Assembly (NCBI GenBank): GCA_025890175.1
Contig: JANPYM010000009.1
Span: 1,860,891 to 1,924,890 of the forward strand
Reading direction: 5' to 3'
DNA length: 64,000 nucleotides
From: Ciborinia camelliae
Taxonomy: Eukaryota; Ascomycota; Leotiomycetes; Helotiales; Sclerotiniaceae
This document shows positions 46,807-58,076 of this stretch, piece after piece. The stretch's first letter is position 1. The number at the start of each line of letters is the position of its first letter. Position numbers and translations under genes: made by a program. The notes beneath the pieces are model-generated. The model did not search any database. It was given only the letters and a program-made list of their open reading frames with translations, and had not been told where the DNA came from.

Positions 46807-49800
46807 ATGGCACCATCAAAATCTGGACCACCTGCCGCTCCTTTTGCGAAAGATGAAAAAGTTCTTTGCTTTCATCATGAATTGTTGTATGAGGCCAAGG
46901 TTTTAGATACTAGACCTACAGAAGATGGCTCGAGCTGGCAATGCAAGATTCATTATAAGGGGTAAGAAGTTCTCACAACATCTTTTTGTATCATTAGTCT
47001 ATTGAATAAAAAAAAGAAGAAAAGTTATTAACATAAATATTTTTGATAGATGGAAAGCAACGTAAGTTAAAATTTTATGAATGAATCAAAATTTTCAAAG
47101 TCTTTTTCATATATGTCTATGTCTATCTGGGTGACAACAGAAGAGGTTGGAAAAAGATGAATCAAATAGAAAAAGAAGAAGAAGAAGAAGAAAGAAGAGA
47201 AGACAAAAGAGAAAGAACGAACGCACCCGGCGTGCATGAACTCATCTTCTTTTAGCTACTTCCAAAGCTGGACAGGTAGCGAGATAGTTGAGTACCTACC
47301 TACCTAATCCTACCTACTACCACTACCTACCTACCTATCTATCTTACCTTCCCTCATGAAAGTCAACTTCCCAATATACTTCCATTTGTTGAGTTGAATT
47401 TCTATGGTATCGGTATCGGTTTCGGTTTCGGTATCGTATCGTATCATATCATCACATATTGTACAATTCAAACGACTAAAATCATTTCTATCCCCTTTTC
47501 ATTGTCATTTTCATTTTCCTTTTCGCTCAATCTCAATCTCAATCTCATTATCATCATTTTTCTTCATGATGCCCAAAACCACTCCTCCTCACAATTCACG
47601 GCAACTTCGAAGTCGTGTTCGAACCATAGCAGAAGCGGATGTCAATCTCCGTCAATCCGAAAGAGGAGAAGAAAAGTCTAACGATAATGTCACAAATAGG
47701 TGGGATGATTGGGTACCGCAAGATCGAGTAATGAAGTTTAACGAAGAGAATAAAGAACTTGCTGCTCAACTTCATCAAGAGATGAAGAAAACAAACCAGA
47801 AGCCAAAATCAGCAATTTCGGCTGGAGGGAAGAAACTTGGTGGGAATCGAACAAATGGATCGGATTTTGGTTCAGGGCGTGGTAGTGAAGAGAGACATGC
47901 CAGTGTAGCCGCTCAAGGAGGTGGTGGTAGAGGAGGTCCGAGAAGAAATCGTGATTATGATTTGGAACAAGTAAGTTTGTACTCATTTTTTTTAATTATT
48001 CTCATCAATCCTCGAATTCTCCAATCCCCTCGATTCCTCAATTCCTCAATTCAATTCCTTGATAAATTTCCATATGTTCCATTTCCATAATGTCTCAATT
48101 TTGACCTAATTACCCTACCTTATTCTTCGGGTGGTTGGTTTTGGTTTCGATCATGATTATCATTATTATGATCATTTCCACGAAAATCTGTCTGCTTCTG
48201 GTTTCTGGTGCTAGTTGGTTCGGGTTCGTCGGGCTATGTTTTTTCATTACTGGTACTAGTTTGACTTTCTCTACCAAGTTTTTGGGATCTTCGCTTGCCG
48301 CTTTCGGAAAATCATCACTTCTCTATTCTCAAAAAGTCGCCAAACACTTCTACAATAGCAATAAATTCCGTACAATACAACCATTTCACGGAATCACTCC
48401 AAGACAATAAGAAATCCCATATTGCTTCGCATAGAAACATTTTCCTTTGCTTTCGATCGCTACCAATATTTGATTGAATTCTTTTACTCCGCCTTCTGAA
48501 TCACACTTCAAAATCTTTCAAATATTCAATCATCAAAATTCCTTCGACAACCCCGACAGCAATTTTATCAAGGTACAACGAAAGATCGCACTTCAAGATT
48601 TATTCAGAAGATACATCAAAGATGGCTCCTTCTGTTGGACCAAGTATTAAGCTTCGTGCCACACTTCTGGCGCGAAAGCCCATGGATTCAGTCACAGCTC
48701 GTCGTAATAATTCCGAGAACTATCGAGTTACCAAAGTAAGTCCACGTCGATTCCCCTTCAATAATCCGGTCACTCACAATTATTTAGAGAGGAAAGCAGC
48801 CAAAGCCAGAGCCAAAGATAGCTGAGAGTAAACTTCGGGTGCCAAAACCAAGAAATCCAGTGATTCCCGCCCCGACTGTTCAAGATAATTCGGAGAACCC
48901 CCAAGTTACCAACGTAAGTCCACATCAATTCCCCTTCAATCATTTAATCACTCACAATTATTTAGGGAGGAGAGAAGCCAAAGGCAAAGGTAGCTAGGAG
49001 TGTACCTCTGGTGCAAAAACCAAGCAATCCAGTTCCAGCTGTTCAAAATGATTCCGAGAATTCTCAAGTTACCAATGTAAGTCCACACGAATCCCCCTTC
49101 AGCAATTCAATTACTCACAATTATTCAGAAAGGAAAGAACGCAGAGGCAAAGGAAACTAAGATTATGCCTGTCGCACCCCTCGGTTTACGGAGAAGTGCA
49201 AGAGAACGCTTTCCTGCGAAAGTCTTTGATACCTCAGCCAATGATTCTTCCAACTCGGAGGTCACCAAACCCGAGCCAGGAATGAACGGGAAGAATCCAG
49301 ATTGGGCCAATCCAAAGAGTGAGCATTGGGATGTCATGAGATTTCTCACGGACCCATCTCAGGTTGTTGTCACCAATCTGGATGCATCCCCTAAGGGAAA
49401 TTTCCAATATATCGTCAACAATTCCATCCGAGATCCATCCACATATCGGCCAGATAGATCTACTGTCGTCTCTACACCAAAACAGAAAGCACCAAAGCAG
49501 AAAGCACCTCCAGTTCATCCCAAACTCAAAGCTCACATTAAGAATGGCACCGCCACCAATGTGGTTCGCCATTACTATCAAGAGTTTGAGCCTGGACAGA
49601 TCATGCCTATCGCTGGTCGATTATTTGATGACAATCAATTACCTCCTGCACGACTAAAGCGACGAAGACTTCTTCCTCGATCACATGATGAAGCTTCTGC
49701 AGAAGAGATTGTCAAGCCTGCTCCAAAGAGAATCAAGCTTGCACTTAAAAAGCCTTCAAAAAAGCCTTCAAAAAAGGTCCCCGAGACTGAAAGTGAGAAT

Positions 49801-50564
49801 ATCTCTGAAGTCAGAGAACGTCTTATCAAAACCACCAAGCGGATGCTACCGCCTATTGCGAAAACGAACATTGTCATGGAAAAACGTGATTTTAACTATT
49901 TACAGGAAGAAAACTTTCATAATCGACCATCCATCAACATTGTCATTCCCGATCATATTAAAGCAATCCTCGTTGATGATTGGGAGAATGTCACCAAGAC
50001 CCAGCAACTTGTACCATTGCCCCACAAGAAACCTGTTACTCAAATCTTGAATGACTGGCTTGAGTTTGAAAAACCAAAACGTCCTGTTGGAAGCGCACAA
50101 GCCGATATCTTGGAAGAAATTGTTGCCGGATTGAAGGAATATTTTGAGAAATGTCTTGGTCGCATTCTTCTTTACAGGTATGTCGATTTTGAGAATTCTT
50201 CCATGTTTCCCCTGGCCTGATTTGATTAGATTTGAACGACAACAATATACCGATTTCCGTCAGTTGTGGGATGATGATGAATCCGATCAGAAGTGTGCAA
50301 GCGATACTTATGGTGCTGAGCATTTGTGTCGTCTTTTGGGTAAGATGATTTGGCCCTTCTACGCCAATATTGTGCTAATCATGTGTAGTTACTCTCCCAG
50401 AACTTGTCGCACAAACCAACATGGACCTCCAATCCGTCAATCGTCTTCGAGAAGAACTTGGCAAATTAACCAACTGGATCGGCAAGAACGCTAAGGACTA
50501 CTTTGTCAATGAATATGAGACACCTGGTGCAGATTATACTGAGAAGGCCCGCAGCAATAATTAG
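46807..50564 (+). CDS. EAF3: Chromatin-modification protein Eaf3 (chromodomain + MRG)
   Basis: Eaf3 is the chromodomain/MRG subunit of NuA4 histone acetyltransferase and Rpd3S deacetylase; it reads H3K36 methylation. Six exons (46807-46961, 47050-47061, 47700-47970, 49906-50177, 50230-50339, 50389-50564) sum to 996 nt, 331 aa, with every junction in phase. The chromo barrel reads VLCFHHELLYEAKVLD...HYKGWKATWDDWVPQDR across a 12-nt exon. A GSDFGSGRGSEERHASV linker follows. The MRG domain has NRPSINIVIPDHIKAILVDDWE, ILLYRFERQQY and SDTYGAEHLCRLL. Intron 3 is 1,935 nt and contains another start that reads into the same MRG exons (next entry). Introns 1, 4 and 5 are ordinary fungal size. Confidence 0.9.
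48622..50564 (+). CDS. Alternative MRG-domain protein starting inside Eaf3 intron 3
   Basis: From an ATG at 48622 (MAPSVGPSIKLRATLLARKP) a frame runs through exons 48622-48735, 48788-48913, 48966-49076 and 49129-50177 and then the last two Eaf3 exons. The total is 1,686 nt (561 aa). The novel part (residues 1-404) is basic and Pro/Lys-rich. It contains four related segments ending SEN/SN-x-VTK or VTN, and NLS-like runs (RLKRRRLLPRS, PKRIKLALKK). The three small introns are all 52 nt and nearly identical. The frame passes the Eaf3 acceptor at 49905 with no stop. A CT-rich, leader-like stretch precedes 48622. Possible readings: an alternative-promoter isoform without the chromodomain, or a gene inserted into the intron and fused to MRG. 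I recognise no domain in the novel part. Expression is unproven. Confidence 0.5.
48736..49128 (+). repeat. Tandemly duplicated exon-intron units
   Basis: Three introns (48736-48787, 48914-48965, 49077-49128), each 52 nt, start GTAAGTCCAC, share TTCCCCTTCA (one change in the third) and end ACTCACAATTATT(T/C)AG. The exons between them encode related peptides ending NSENPQVTN and DSENSQVTN. Period is 178 then 163 bases. A fourth related peptide (SANDSSNSEVTK) follows without an intron. Confidence 0.85.
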
Positions 50565-51616
50565 AAGGTTTAGCTGTGTCTTGAGGATGGATAGATTGGT
50601 GGATATGTATCATAGCATGGACTGGAGAATGGCGCTTGCTTACTTGCTTTTGTTTTCGCAATGGATTCTTGTATTACGATCCACAAAATTCTTCTGCTGT
50701 TACTCCAATGGGGTGGGTTTTACAAGCAAGTCGGGGGTGGAAAGGAAGCAGAGCGAATAGAAGACTCGATGAGTATACATGGAAGAAGCGATATCTGAAT
50801 TGAATGAATGGATTCTAATCGATGGACGGTATGGCATGGCAGATATTTATTACTGCGCTTTAAGAATTCAGCGAGAGCGAGTAGTTTTTAGAATCACATC
50901 TTAGGTTTCTATTATTGAAATATATAAAAATGAGCATGCGGGGCTGTTATGTGATATCTGAAATATTTTAAAGGATCTCAGCCCGTCTTAAGTTCCAAGT
51001 TCAGGGGTTCTGTTGCAGCTGGTTATGGGAATTGGCCCTTTGTCGATATTTTGTGTTTGGTAAGAGAGGTTGCGCAAATGGGACTTCGTGATGCAGGAGT
51101 TCAATAGGAAATTACATATGAATGGGGAGGTAATGATGTTATTTGGTTTGCTATGCTATTCTATGCTATTTGTATAATGAATCAATCAAGCAAGGCTCTT
51201 TATACATTTCTCACCTCTCGGCTTCGAACTCATCAAATAGCCAATCCTCTTGTTACATTCATGCATCGTATTTATGTAAGAGAACCCAAAACTCCTTCTT
51301 TATCCTTATTGGTTTAAATACAATTAATTGACTGGTCTTTCGGGTTGCGTAGAGAAGTAGGTGTGAGGTGGGATGCGAGGTGTTTGGTTCTTCGGGGTGT
51401 GGTATTGTATTGAAGTAAATGGTTGAAGGGCTCCGAATATATTCCTTCACTGCGTGTTCCCTCGAGTCCGATGTTCGTTTATGTAGGGAGGGAATGTCCA
51501 CTCTTTTGGATAAAGTAGATAATAGCCTCCCATCCTCAACTTGCACATTCCTCCCTCAATCTCTCCCTCAAATCCCTCCTCCAATCCCCTACACACCCTC
51601 CCCTCTTTTAAACTTT
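50565..51616. other. Intergenic region between convergent genes
   Basis: Lies between the 3' ends of Eaf3 (plus) and uL30m (minus). No other gene or notable repeat seen. Confidence 0.6.
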
Positions 51617-52075
51617 TCAAACCACACTCCTCTCAACAACGAAACCTGCCTCCGGCCTTCTGCTCTCTCTCTCTTGCCTCTTACTCTTCCTCTCCTTCGT
51701 TTCTTCCACCTCGACCAATTCCTTGACTTTCATTATCTGACCTGCAATATCGGAGCATACGGGATGGTATACGCTTGCAGTTCGCTTGTGCAGACCGAGG
51801 AACTTTAGGACGCGGGAGGACTTCTTGGGAAGCCCGATCGAGGACCGGGTTAGGGTTATGCGGAAGTACGAGGTTGGTGTGGGTGGGGGGCTGGTTTGCC
51901 AGGGCTTTTGTTTCAGGGTGTAGGTGGAGGGGGAGGTGGAGGAGGAGGTGGAGGAGGGAGAGGACTTGGAAATGGATTTGGGGGAGTTTTTGGCGATTTT
52001 GCGGAGGGTGGTGGGGAGGGGTTTGGTGGATGAGAGGAGGGTGCGGGTTAGGGGGGCGGCGGTGGTGGACGACAT
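51617..52075 (-). CDS. Mitochondrial large-subunit ribosomal protein uL30m (MRPL33 type)
   Basis: A single-exon 152-aa protein. Residues 1-60 are Ser/Thr/Lys/Pro-rich with little acid, as in a mitochondrial targeting sequence. The core YFRITLTRSSIGLPKKSSRV and LKFLGLHKRTASVYHPVCSD are diagnostic of the L30 fold (L30e-like mitoribosomal uL30m, yeast Mrpl33). QIMKVKELVEVEE closes the domain, and a basic tail follows. Divergent from Sec6 (start 52611) across a 535-bp interval. Family call secure. Confidence 0.88.
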   Translation of the reverse strand: MSSTTAAPLTRTLLSSTKPLPTTLRKIAKNSPKSISKSSPSSTSSSTSPSTYTLKQKPWQTSPPPTPTSYFRITLTRSSIGLPKKSSRVLKFLGLHKRTASVYHPVCSDIAGQIMKVKELVEVEETKERKSKRQERESRRPEAGFVVERSVV

Positions 52076-52610
52076 GGTGACTTGCGGGTGCTGTGGTATG
52101 GTTGTGGGTGTCTGAGGGGAGCGTTAGATGGGCTGATATTGATTCGCGAGAAAAGATTGGCTGGTGATGGGAGGGGGCGTGAGTGGATATTGCAGAAGAA
52201 GGAAAGGGGGAAAACAAACCTTATGATCGTCAGCTCACAACTCAATGACTTATTATTCCGCGCTGTGAAGTCACTCTGTTGCCAATGGAATATCTCAAAA
52301 GTTCCAAATCGGAGAAATAATTGTAAATATCAAACCAGGATTCTCGGCATCGGTAATTCTTTCCGCCGATTTAAGCCACGCTAGAGTAGTAGGTACCAGG
52401 TACCCGTTCCATTTAGTACCTGCCTCGCCTACAATTAGCATTGATCTTTCTATTGTTTATTGTGTAGTTTAAATCCTATGAATTGTTTCCCAGAAATTTC
52501 GAATTATTCATAAAGCTCTGCGAGGGCGACAACTGTTGACTTGACCCTGAATACCACCCTCTCGTATTAGTCTTATTCCCCTCCCTGAGCTTCAATAGCT
52601 CACAGCCAAA
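52076..52610. promoter_or_regulatory. Divergent promoter region (uL30m / Sec6)
   Basis: 535 bp between divergent starts. It includes a TACC/GGTACC-rich piece at about 52388-52430. I cannot assign binding sites. Confidence 0.5.
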
Positions 52611-54881
52611 ATGACAATGGACGTATCCTCCATCAAGCTCTCCGACCTCCTCCACCACCCCGACGACCTCGACAAAATCCCCGCCCTCAAACTAGAATAC
52701 ACGCGCAAGAAATCCGCCGTCGATTCACAGCTCCGATCTGGTCTTAAAGAACAACTAGAAGTAACTCAAGCCGGTATGCACGGAATAACCGATGGGCAAC
52801 GAACTGTCCAACTTATTAAAGACGAGATGATGAAGATTGATAAATTATGCGCCGAGGCACAGAATATGATTAAGGATTTCCCGAATATCAATCTGGTCAG
52901 CCAGACGCATAGGAATTTTACGGCGGTGGAAACTATGAGGAGGAATTTGGTGGATTTCAATGAGAGGTTGACGAAGGTGGAGGGACTTCTTGCGGAGGAT
53001 GATAGGGACGAGGATAATATGGGGAATTTGCTGAAGATTCATTATGAATTGACGCAGTTGAGGAATATTAGGGACGATGCTATGGAGCAGATATTGCGAG
53101 CAGATGATCCGGGATTACAGGGCACACTGGAGGATTATTTTGCGAGGCTGGACGATACGATTGATTGGTTTGATGAACATATTGGGAAGGTGGCTATGAA
53201 TTTGATAGAGGTGGTTGTGCAGGGAAATAGCAGTTTGGTGGTTAGGTTGGCAGTGGTTATTGAGGCCGAGGAGAAGAGTGATAAGAGGGTTATGGCATTA
53301 CAGGAGGCGTTGAAGGATCATAAGGAGATGGCGGCGAGATTTAAGAGTATTACGGATGGAGCGAAGAGTACGAGGGGGTATAAAGAGAAGTTTCTGATGG
53401 CTATTAAACTTAAGGCCGAGGGAGATATTGAAGGGACAAAAGAGATGTTTCTGGAGGATCCGTCGAAGTTGGAGAAGGGGCTCAGATGGTTCTTCAATGA
53501 TTTGAATGCGGTTAAACAGGGGATGGTACCATTGATGCCTAGGAAATGGAAGATCCTCAAGACGTATGGGAAGATCTATCATCAGTTGATGCATGATTTT
53601 CTTATTGGCATGATCGATGACCCGAGTACGAGTTCGGCGAATATGTTAGCGATTTTGAACTGGCCAGAGAAATATTATACAAAGATGAATAAGTTGGGAT
53701 TCAGAAAAGACGAGTTACAGCCGGAAGTCTTGGACGGCAGGGAAACAGAACTGGTCAGGGATTTCAGACAACTTATTATAAAGTTCTTAGATCAATGGCT
53801 CGATCGTATCTTCAAAACGGAAAAGAAAGATTTCGATGAGAGAAATGTTGATGGTTCGAATCTTGATCAAGATGAATATGGATATTTCCGTACGAAGAAT
53901 TTGGTCGATATGTGGCGTATGTTGCGCGAACAAGTCGATGCGGCAGGTAATTCACAAAGAATGGATGTCACAGAAGGTGTTGTCGATATCATGATTGTAC
54001 GACTGAAGACCCGTCAACAAATATGGCAAGAGATTCTCGATACTGAAGCTGCGAAATACTTCAACGCAACTACCGAACTCGAGGGTTTCCAAGCGCTGCA
54101 AGATTGGCTTGTCGCTACTGCTAATGATCAAATCGCCTGTATTGATGAGGACGAAAATGCGGGACGAGTCGGATACCTCACAAGCTTTAGACAGAAATTC
54201 GAGCCTCTTGTCTCCACTACATATCTTGAGCGTGTAGATATTGAACTCGCCAACCTAACTGATGGATATCTCGACTTAAGTACCCACTGCATGACCAAAT
54301 TCACAACCCTGATCTTCGCCGTCGATTTCAAAGCTGTGATGCCGGATTTCTTCACACCAAAATGGTATACGAATACCGCGATGAAACAAATGATCGTTAC
54401 ATTTGAAGAATATCTTAATGATTATAGGAATGTATTACATCCAACTCTACTCGATATTTTCATCGAAGAACTCGCCTTCGAACTCCTCAAGCAGTATCTC
54501 AGCTGCGTGCGCAACAAAGGCGCCAAATTCAAGCGCAATGAACCTTTCCGAGATAAAATCTTCAACGATGTTGCAACAGTTCTTGGTTTCTTCGATTCAA
54601 ATCCAATCTTCACTGAAGAAGTCAGGATTAACATAAAAGATAAATGGCGGGTGACGCAAAGTTTTCTTCTATTGCTGGAGTGTGAGAAGGCTGCGGTTCC
54701 GGATGCGGTGGAGGCTTTCAAGCGGGAATTTTGGGATCTGGGGTTGGCGTGGGTGGAGGCGGTGTTGAGGGCGAGAGATGATTTTGATCGGGGATTGCTA
54801 AAGGGGGTTAAGGAGAGGTGGGAGTTGGTGGTGGGAAGTGTGGAGAGGGGTATGGAAACCATTATGGCGAGGGTTAAGTAA
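52611..54881 (+). CDS. SEC6: Exocyst complex subunit Sec6
   Basis: Sec6 is a core exocyst subunit tethering secretory vesicles at growing hyphal tips and septa. An intronless frame of 756 aa, a normal Sec6 length. Evidence: KLSDLLHHPDDLDKIPALKLEYTRKKSAVDSQLRSGLKEQLE at the N-terminus (written across several conserved blocks), the long helical middle (LADLNAVKQGMVPLMPRKW-type segment at about residues 300-315), and the PF06046 C-terminal region (MTKFTTLIFAVDFKAVMPDFFTPKWY, FEEYLNDYRNVLHPTLLDIFIEEL). An alternative start two codons downstream (52617) is equally possible. Divergent from uL30m. Confidence 0.92.
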   Translation: MTMDVSSIKLSDLLHHPDDLDKIPALKLEYTRKKSAVDSQLRSGLKEQLEVTQAGMHGITDGQRTVQLIKDEMMKIDKLCAEAQNMIKDFPNINLVSQTHRNFTAVETMRRNLVDFNERLTKVEGLLAEDDRDEDNMGNLLKIHYELTQLRNIRDDAMEQILRADDPGLQGTLEDYFARLDDTIDWFDEHIGKVAMNLIEVVVQGNSSLVVRLAVVIEAEEKSDKRVMALQEALKDHKEMAARFKSITDGAKSTRGYKEKFLMAIKLKAEGDIEGTKEMFLEDPSKLEKGLRWFFNDLNAVKQGMVPLMPRKWKILKTYGKIYHQLMHDFLIGMIDDPSTSSANMLAILNWPEKYYTKMNKLGFRKDELQPEVLDGRETELVRDFRQLIIKFLDQWLDRIFKTEKKDFDERNVDGSNLDQDEYGYFRTKNLVDMWRMLREQVDAAGNSQRMDVTEGVVDIMIVRLKTRQQIWQEILDTEAAKYFNATTELEGFQALQDWLVATANDQIACIDEDENAGRVGYLTSFRQKFEPLVSTTYLERVDIELANLTDGYLDLSTHCMTKFTTLIFAVDFKAVMPDFFTPKWYTNTAMKQMIVTFEEYLNDYRNVLHPTLLDIFIEELAFELLKQYLSCVRNKGAKFKRNEPFRDKIFNDVATVLGFFDSNPIFTEEVRINIKDKWRVTQSFLLLLECEKAAVPDAVEAFKREFWDLGLAWVEAVLRARDDFDRGLLKGVKERWELVVGSVERGMETIMARVK

Positions 54882-57800
54882 GAATTTGGCTTGGGGGGTG
54901 GGTGTACGAGTGAAAAGGGGGAGGATGTTTAATTGAAAGGGGAAGCGCATCCATGGCTTGGATTCAAAATTTGGGTGGGAAGGAACTTTTCTTCCCTTGA
55001 GCGTGGAGTTGGGAGTCTTGTTTTTTTACTCTTTTTGGTGGATTCATCATCTATATAGAATCGTCCTGGAGACACAATGGATAAGAGCATTCTGCATAGG
55101 CGGGCATGGCGTTGGAGAAGGGGAAGGGGGGGTGGATCGAGTGGATTATGTTGTTGTTACAGTAGTAGTTATTAGTGCATGATGAGAATGTTGTAGCTCG
55201 CTCATTCATCTTCATACTTGGAAAAATAAAAATGAAGAATTCGAAATTCGGGAACTTTGATGTGTACCTATGTAACTGGCTAGGTAGGTAGGTGTAGTGT
55301 ATCTTATTGTGCATGCATGCATGCGTCTTAGATACTTGCTTTATAGAAAGGGGTGGTGATAAAATGGATATGTTTTAGTGAGGGGGGAGGAGGGAGGGGG
55401 AGGTGAAAAGGGGGGGTATATATGGAGATATAGAGATATAGAGGGGGAAAGTGGGTGGGATGAACAGTACAGTATACATTTAAGCTCCACCCACTTTCTT
55501 ACTTTAGTCAAGACGGATGACATGTTTCCATCATGATCTTCAAACTTTGAACTTCTTTTTGAGGATGCAGATGTAGATGTAGATGAGGTAGGTTACCTAC
55601 TTCAGATTTACCTCAAGGTTCTTCTTGTAGCTGGAGCTTCCTGGTTCTCGGATATACCCGACAACAACAAAAAAGGGGGAATTGTTGATCGGGTTGCATT
55701 GGAATGGGAACGGCATGGGATGAGATGTAGTTTGAAAGACGGGATGAGATGAGATAGGGTTAAATAGAGAAGTGGTAAGGTAGGTAACAAAAACTGTTTT
55801 CTCTAATGAATATATCATAATAACATCGTTTATTGACGTAGGAGGGGACTAATAAAAGAATGATACAATGTAATCATTATCATTGTCTATTTCAGTAGTT
55901 CAATCCAAAGTCCAAATCCAAATCAGATTTCAAGCTTGAATAAATAAGCCCCCAGTCATCATTTCCACATTGTTAGTGACAGCACCTCACAAATCATGGG
56001 ATACCTCGATGGGGGGTCTGAAAGTAGCATGATGGCTCTCAATAACCTCGTCATTACTCCCTTTCGCCCCCTCGCTCGCTTCCAAACTACCTCACACGAT
56101 AGCCGCAGCAAACACTTTTCCTTTTTTTTTCGAAGATAGCGATACTGAAATTTGTGATGGTCTCTGTTGTTGACAAAGGTGAAGATGAAGATGAAGCTTT
56201 TAGATAATAGGTTTCGAATTTGTGCCGGACGATTGTTTAAGGGAGTGGATTGAATGAACTAATGCGACGATGTAGAAATATGAGTTGTTCGGTCGTTGGA
56301 TAGGTAGGTATCTTTATATACATCATTTGCGGTGGACGAACACGGATTTTTACGTTTAAAATGCATGAAGCTCCATCAGCCCATAGTGGCGCGGTATGAT
56401 CCAAAGAAACAGAGGAGTTTGCGATTTGAATGTTCCCATAGTGGAAGACTAAGACGATATGGGGAAAGCCACAAAATGCAACATTCTGTGGGAAGGGCTT
56501 CGAGTGACAGCTCTACCTTTCGGGTAAGATCTCTTAGTTGACATGTAAAACCGGGCATATAGTGGTCGTAATAGTTGGTGCACTAAAGAAGTTCCATAAG
56601 TCATAGTCTTGTTATCTTACACTACACACATGTGCAAGAAAATTCGTACCCTCCTATTCGATGTTTTCATACGACATGTCTTTCGGTGATAGCTTTGCGG
56701 CAACATCCAGACGGCGTATTACAAGGATTGCTGAATATAAAAGTATGTTCCAAGAAACGGACCCTCGGAGCTCGAGTGCTAGGATCTATCGCTACTCAAA
56801 ACACAATCATGTGCATTATTCACGTGAGGGGGCATTGCTATGCGAAGTGGCAGGTGGCAGGTGTCAAGCCTTCTGAATAGGCACTTCAGATGATCTAATG
56901 GCAATGATTTAATATGCCAGAAGTATATTCAAACTGGGCTCGGAACAAAAGTTCTGTAATATGAGTATAGGTACTATTCTGCTCGCATTGCGCACTTGCG
57001 CCGCAGATTGAAAGTTGCTGACTTTGTGGACAGCTGACGATTTGGAAAACAAATACCATCAAAAAATACCGCATTTCTATAAAAGCTCTCGCATGGTTTG
57101 GATCCACCAAAATGCATACTTGACATAGTAGGACATTTGAGGGTAGACTTTCGAATAGCAGCCAATATCAAATGAGATATCATGAAGGCATGCTACTGCT
57201 GGAACTGTAAATTCGAAATATACTCGTGTAATGCCGGTACTCAAATGTACAGGAATGGAATACATAACGAACGCATTAGAGCTCGGGGTATATTCAGACA
57301 TGGATATTGTCAATAATCATAACTCCTGAGGTCGTGGTTCAGAAAGTTCTCCTATAAACTTTCCCATGGCCAATTCTTGAGAAGAAAATAGAGTTTGGCA
57401 CGTGCCATAAAGTTGATTGCGTAAACAGATTCTGACCAATCCAGTGAGGTATCTGAAAGACAGGCGACATCCGAAGTTGACGTTTGGCTAAGCTTCAAGT
57501 CCCGAACCTTCAACCCCACTATGTACACCAAGCAAACGGAACCGTCCTCGCAATCGCATATCAAGTTGCACTTACTTAACGAATGAAGGTAATGAGATGG
57601 TAAGCAGCATTTTGGAGCTTACTAGGTAGTTACCTTCCAATGTCGATGGTAAATGTTCAAAACATGACACCTTCGTTAAAGAAATACAATACGTTTGTAT
57701 CTCGACAAGAAAAAGGATTGCCACTTCATATCATCTCAACTCCGCCGTTACTGATTCTCTGAACCTTCCAAGAGATTGGTCGCGGGAGATTGGTCTGAAG

Positions 57801-58076
57801 GTTATCGGAGACCTCCATCGACTTAAGCTACGAGATAACAGCTGGCCTCCGATATAGTATCGTCTCCTCTTCGAAGAAAGATACACATTTCTCTTTCATT
57901 TCTTCATTTCTTTCTCGTTTACTTTTTCTGCTTCTAATCCTCGAACCCATTGAAATAATTAACACCCGAGGGGCGCTGAAACACCTTTGTTAGAAAACAA
58001 CCTTTGAAAGGGGGACGTCGGCAACTCAGATTCCTTCATTAACAATTTCAGAGAAGCATCAGTCTAGGAACTCAAA
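54882..58076. other. Long intergenic region
   Basis: 3.2 kb with no gene I can support. It contains purine-rich low complexity at about 55378-55460, a GCATGCATGCATGC run at about 55311-55325, and AGGT repeats near 55280. Short frames at 56332-56541 and 56632-56880 lack recognised motifs. Bases from about 57840 to 58076 are CT-rich and likely promoter and leader of xanthine dehydrogenase. Confidence 0.55.

Noticed and set aside
47404..47699. Coding extension upstream of Eaf3 exon 3 (MMPKTTPPHNSRQLRSR...)
   Set aside because: The acceptor AATAG at 47699 joins exactly to the chromodomain (WKA|TWDDWV). The upstream open stretch is intron, though an alternative first exon cannot be fully excluded.
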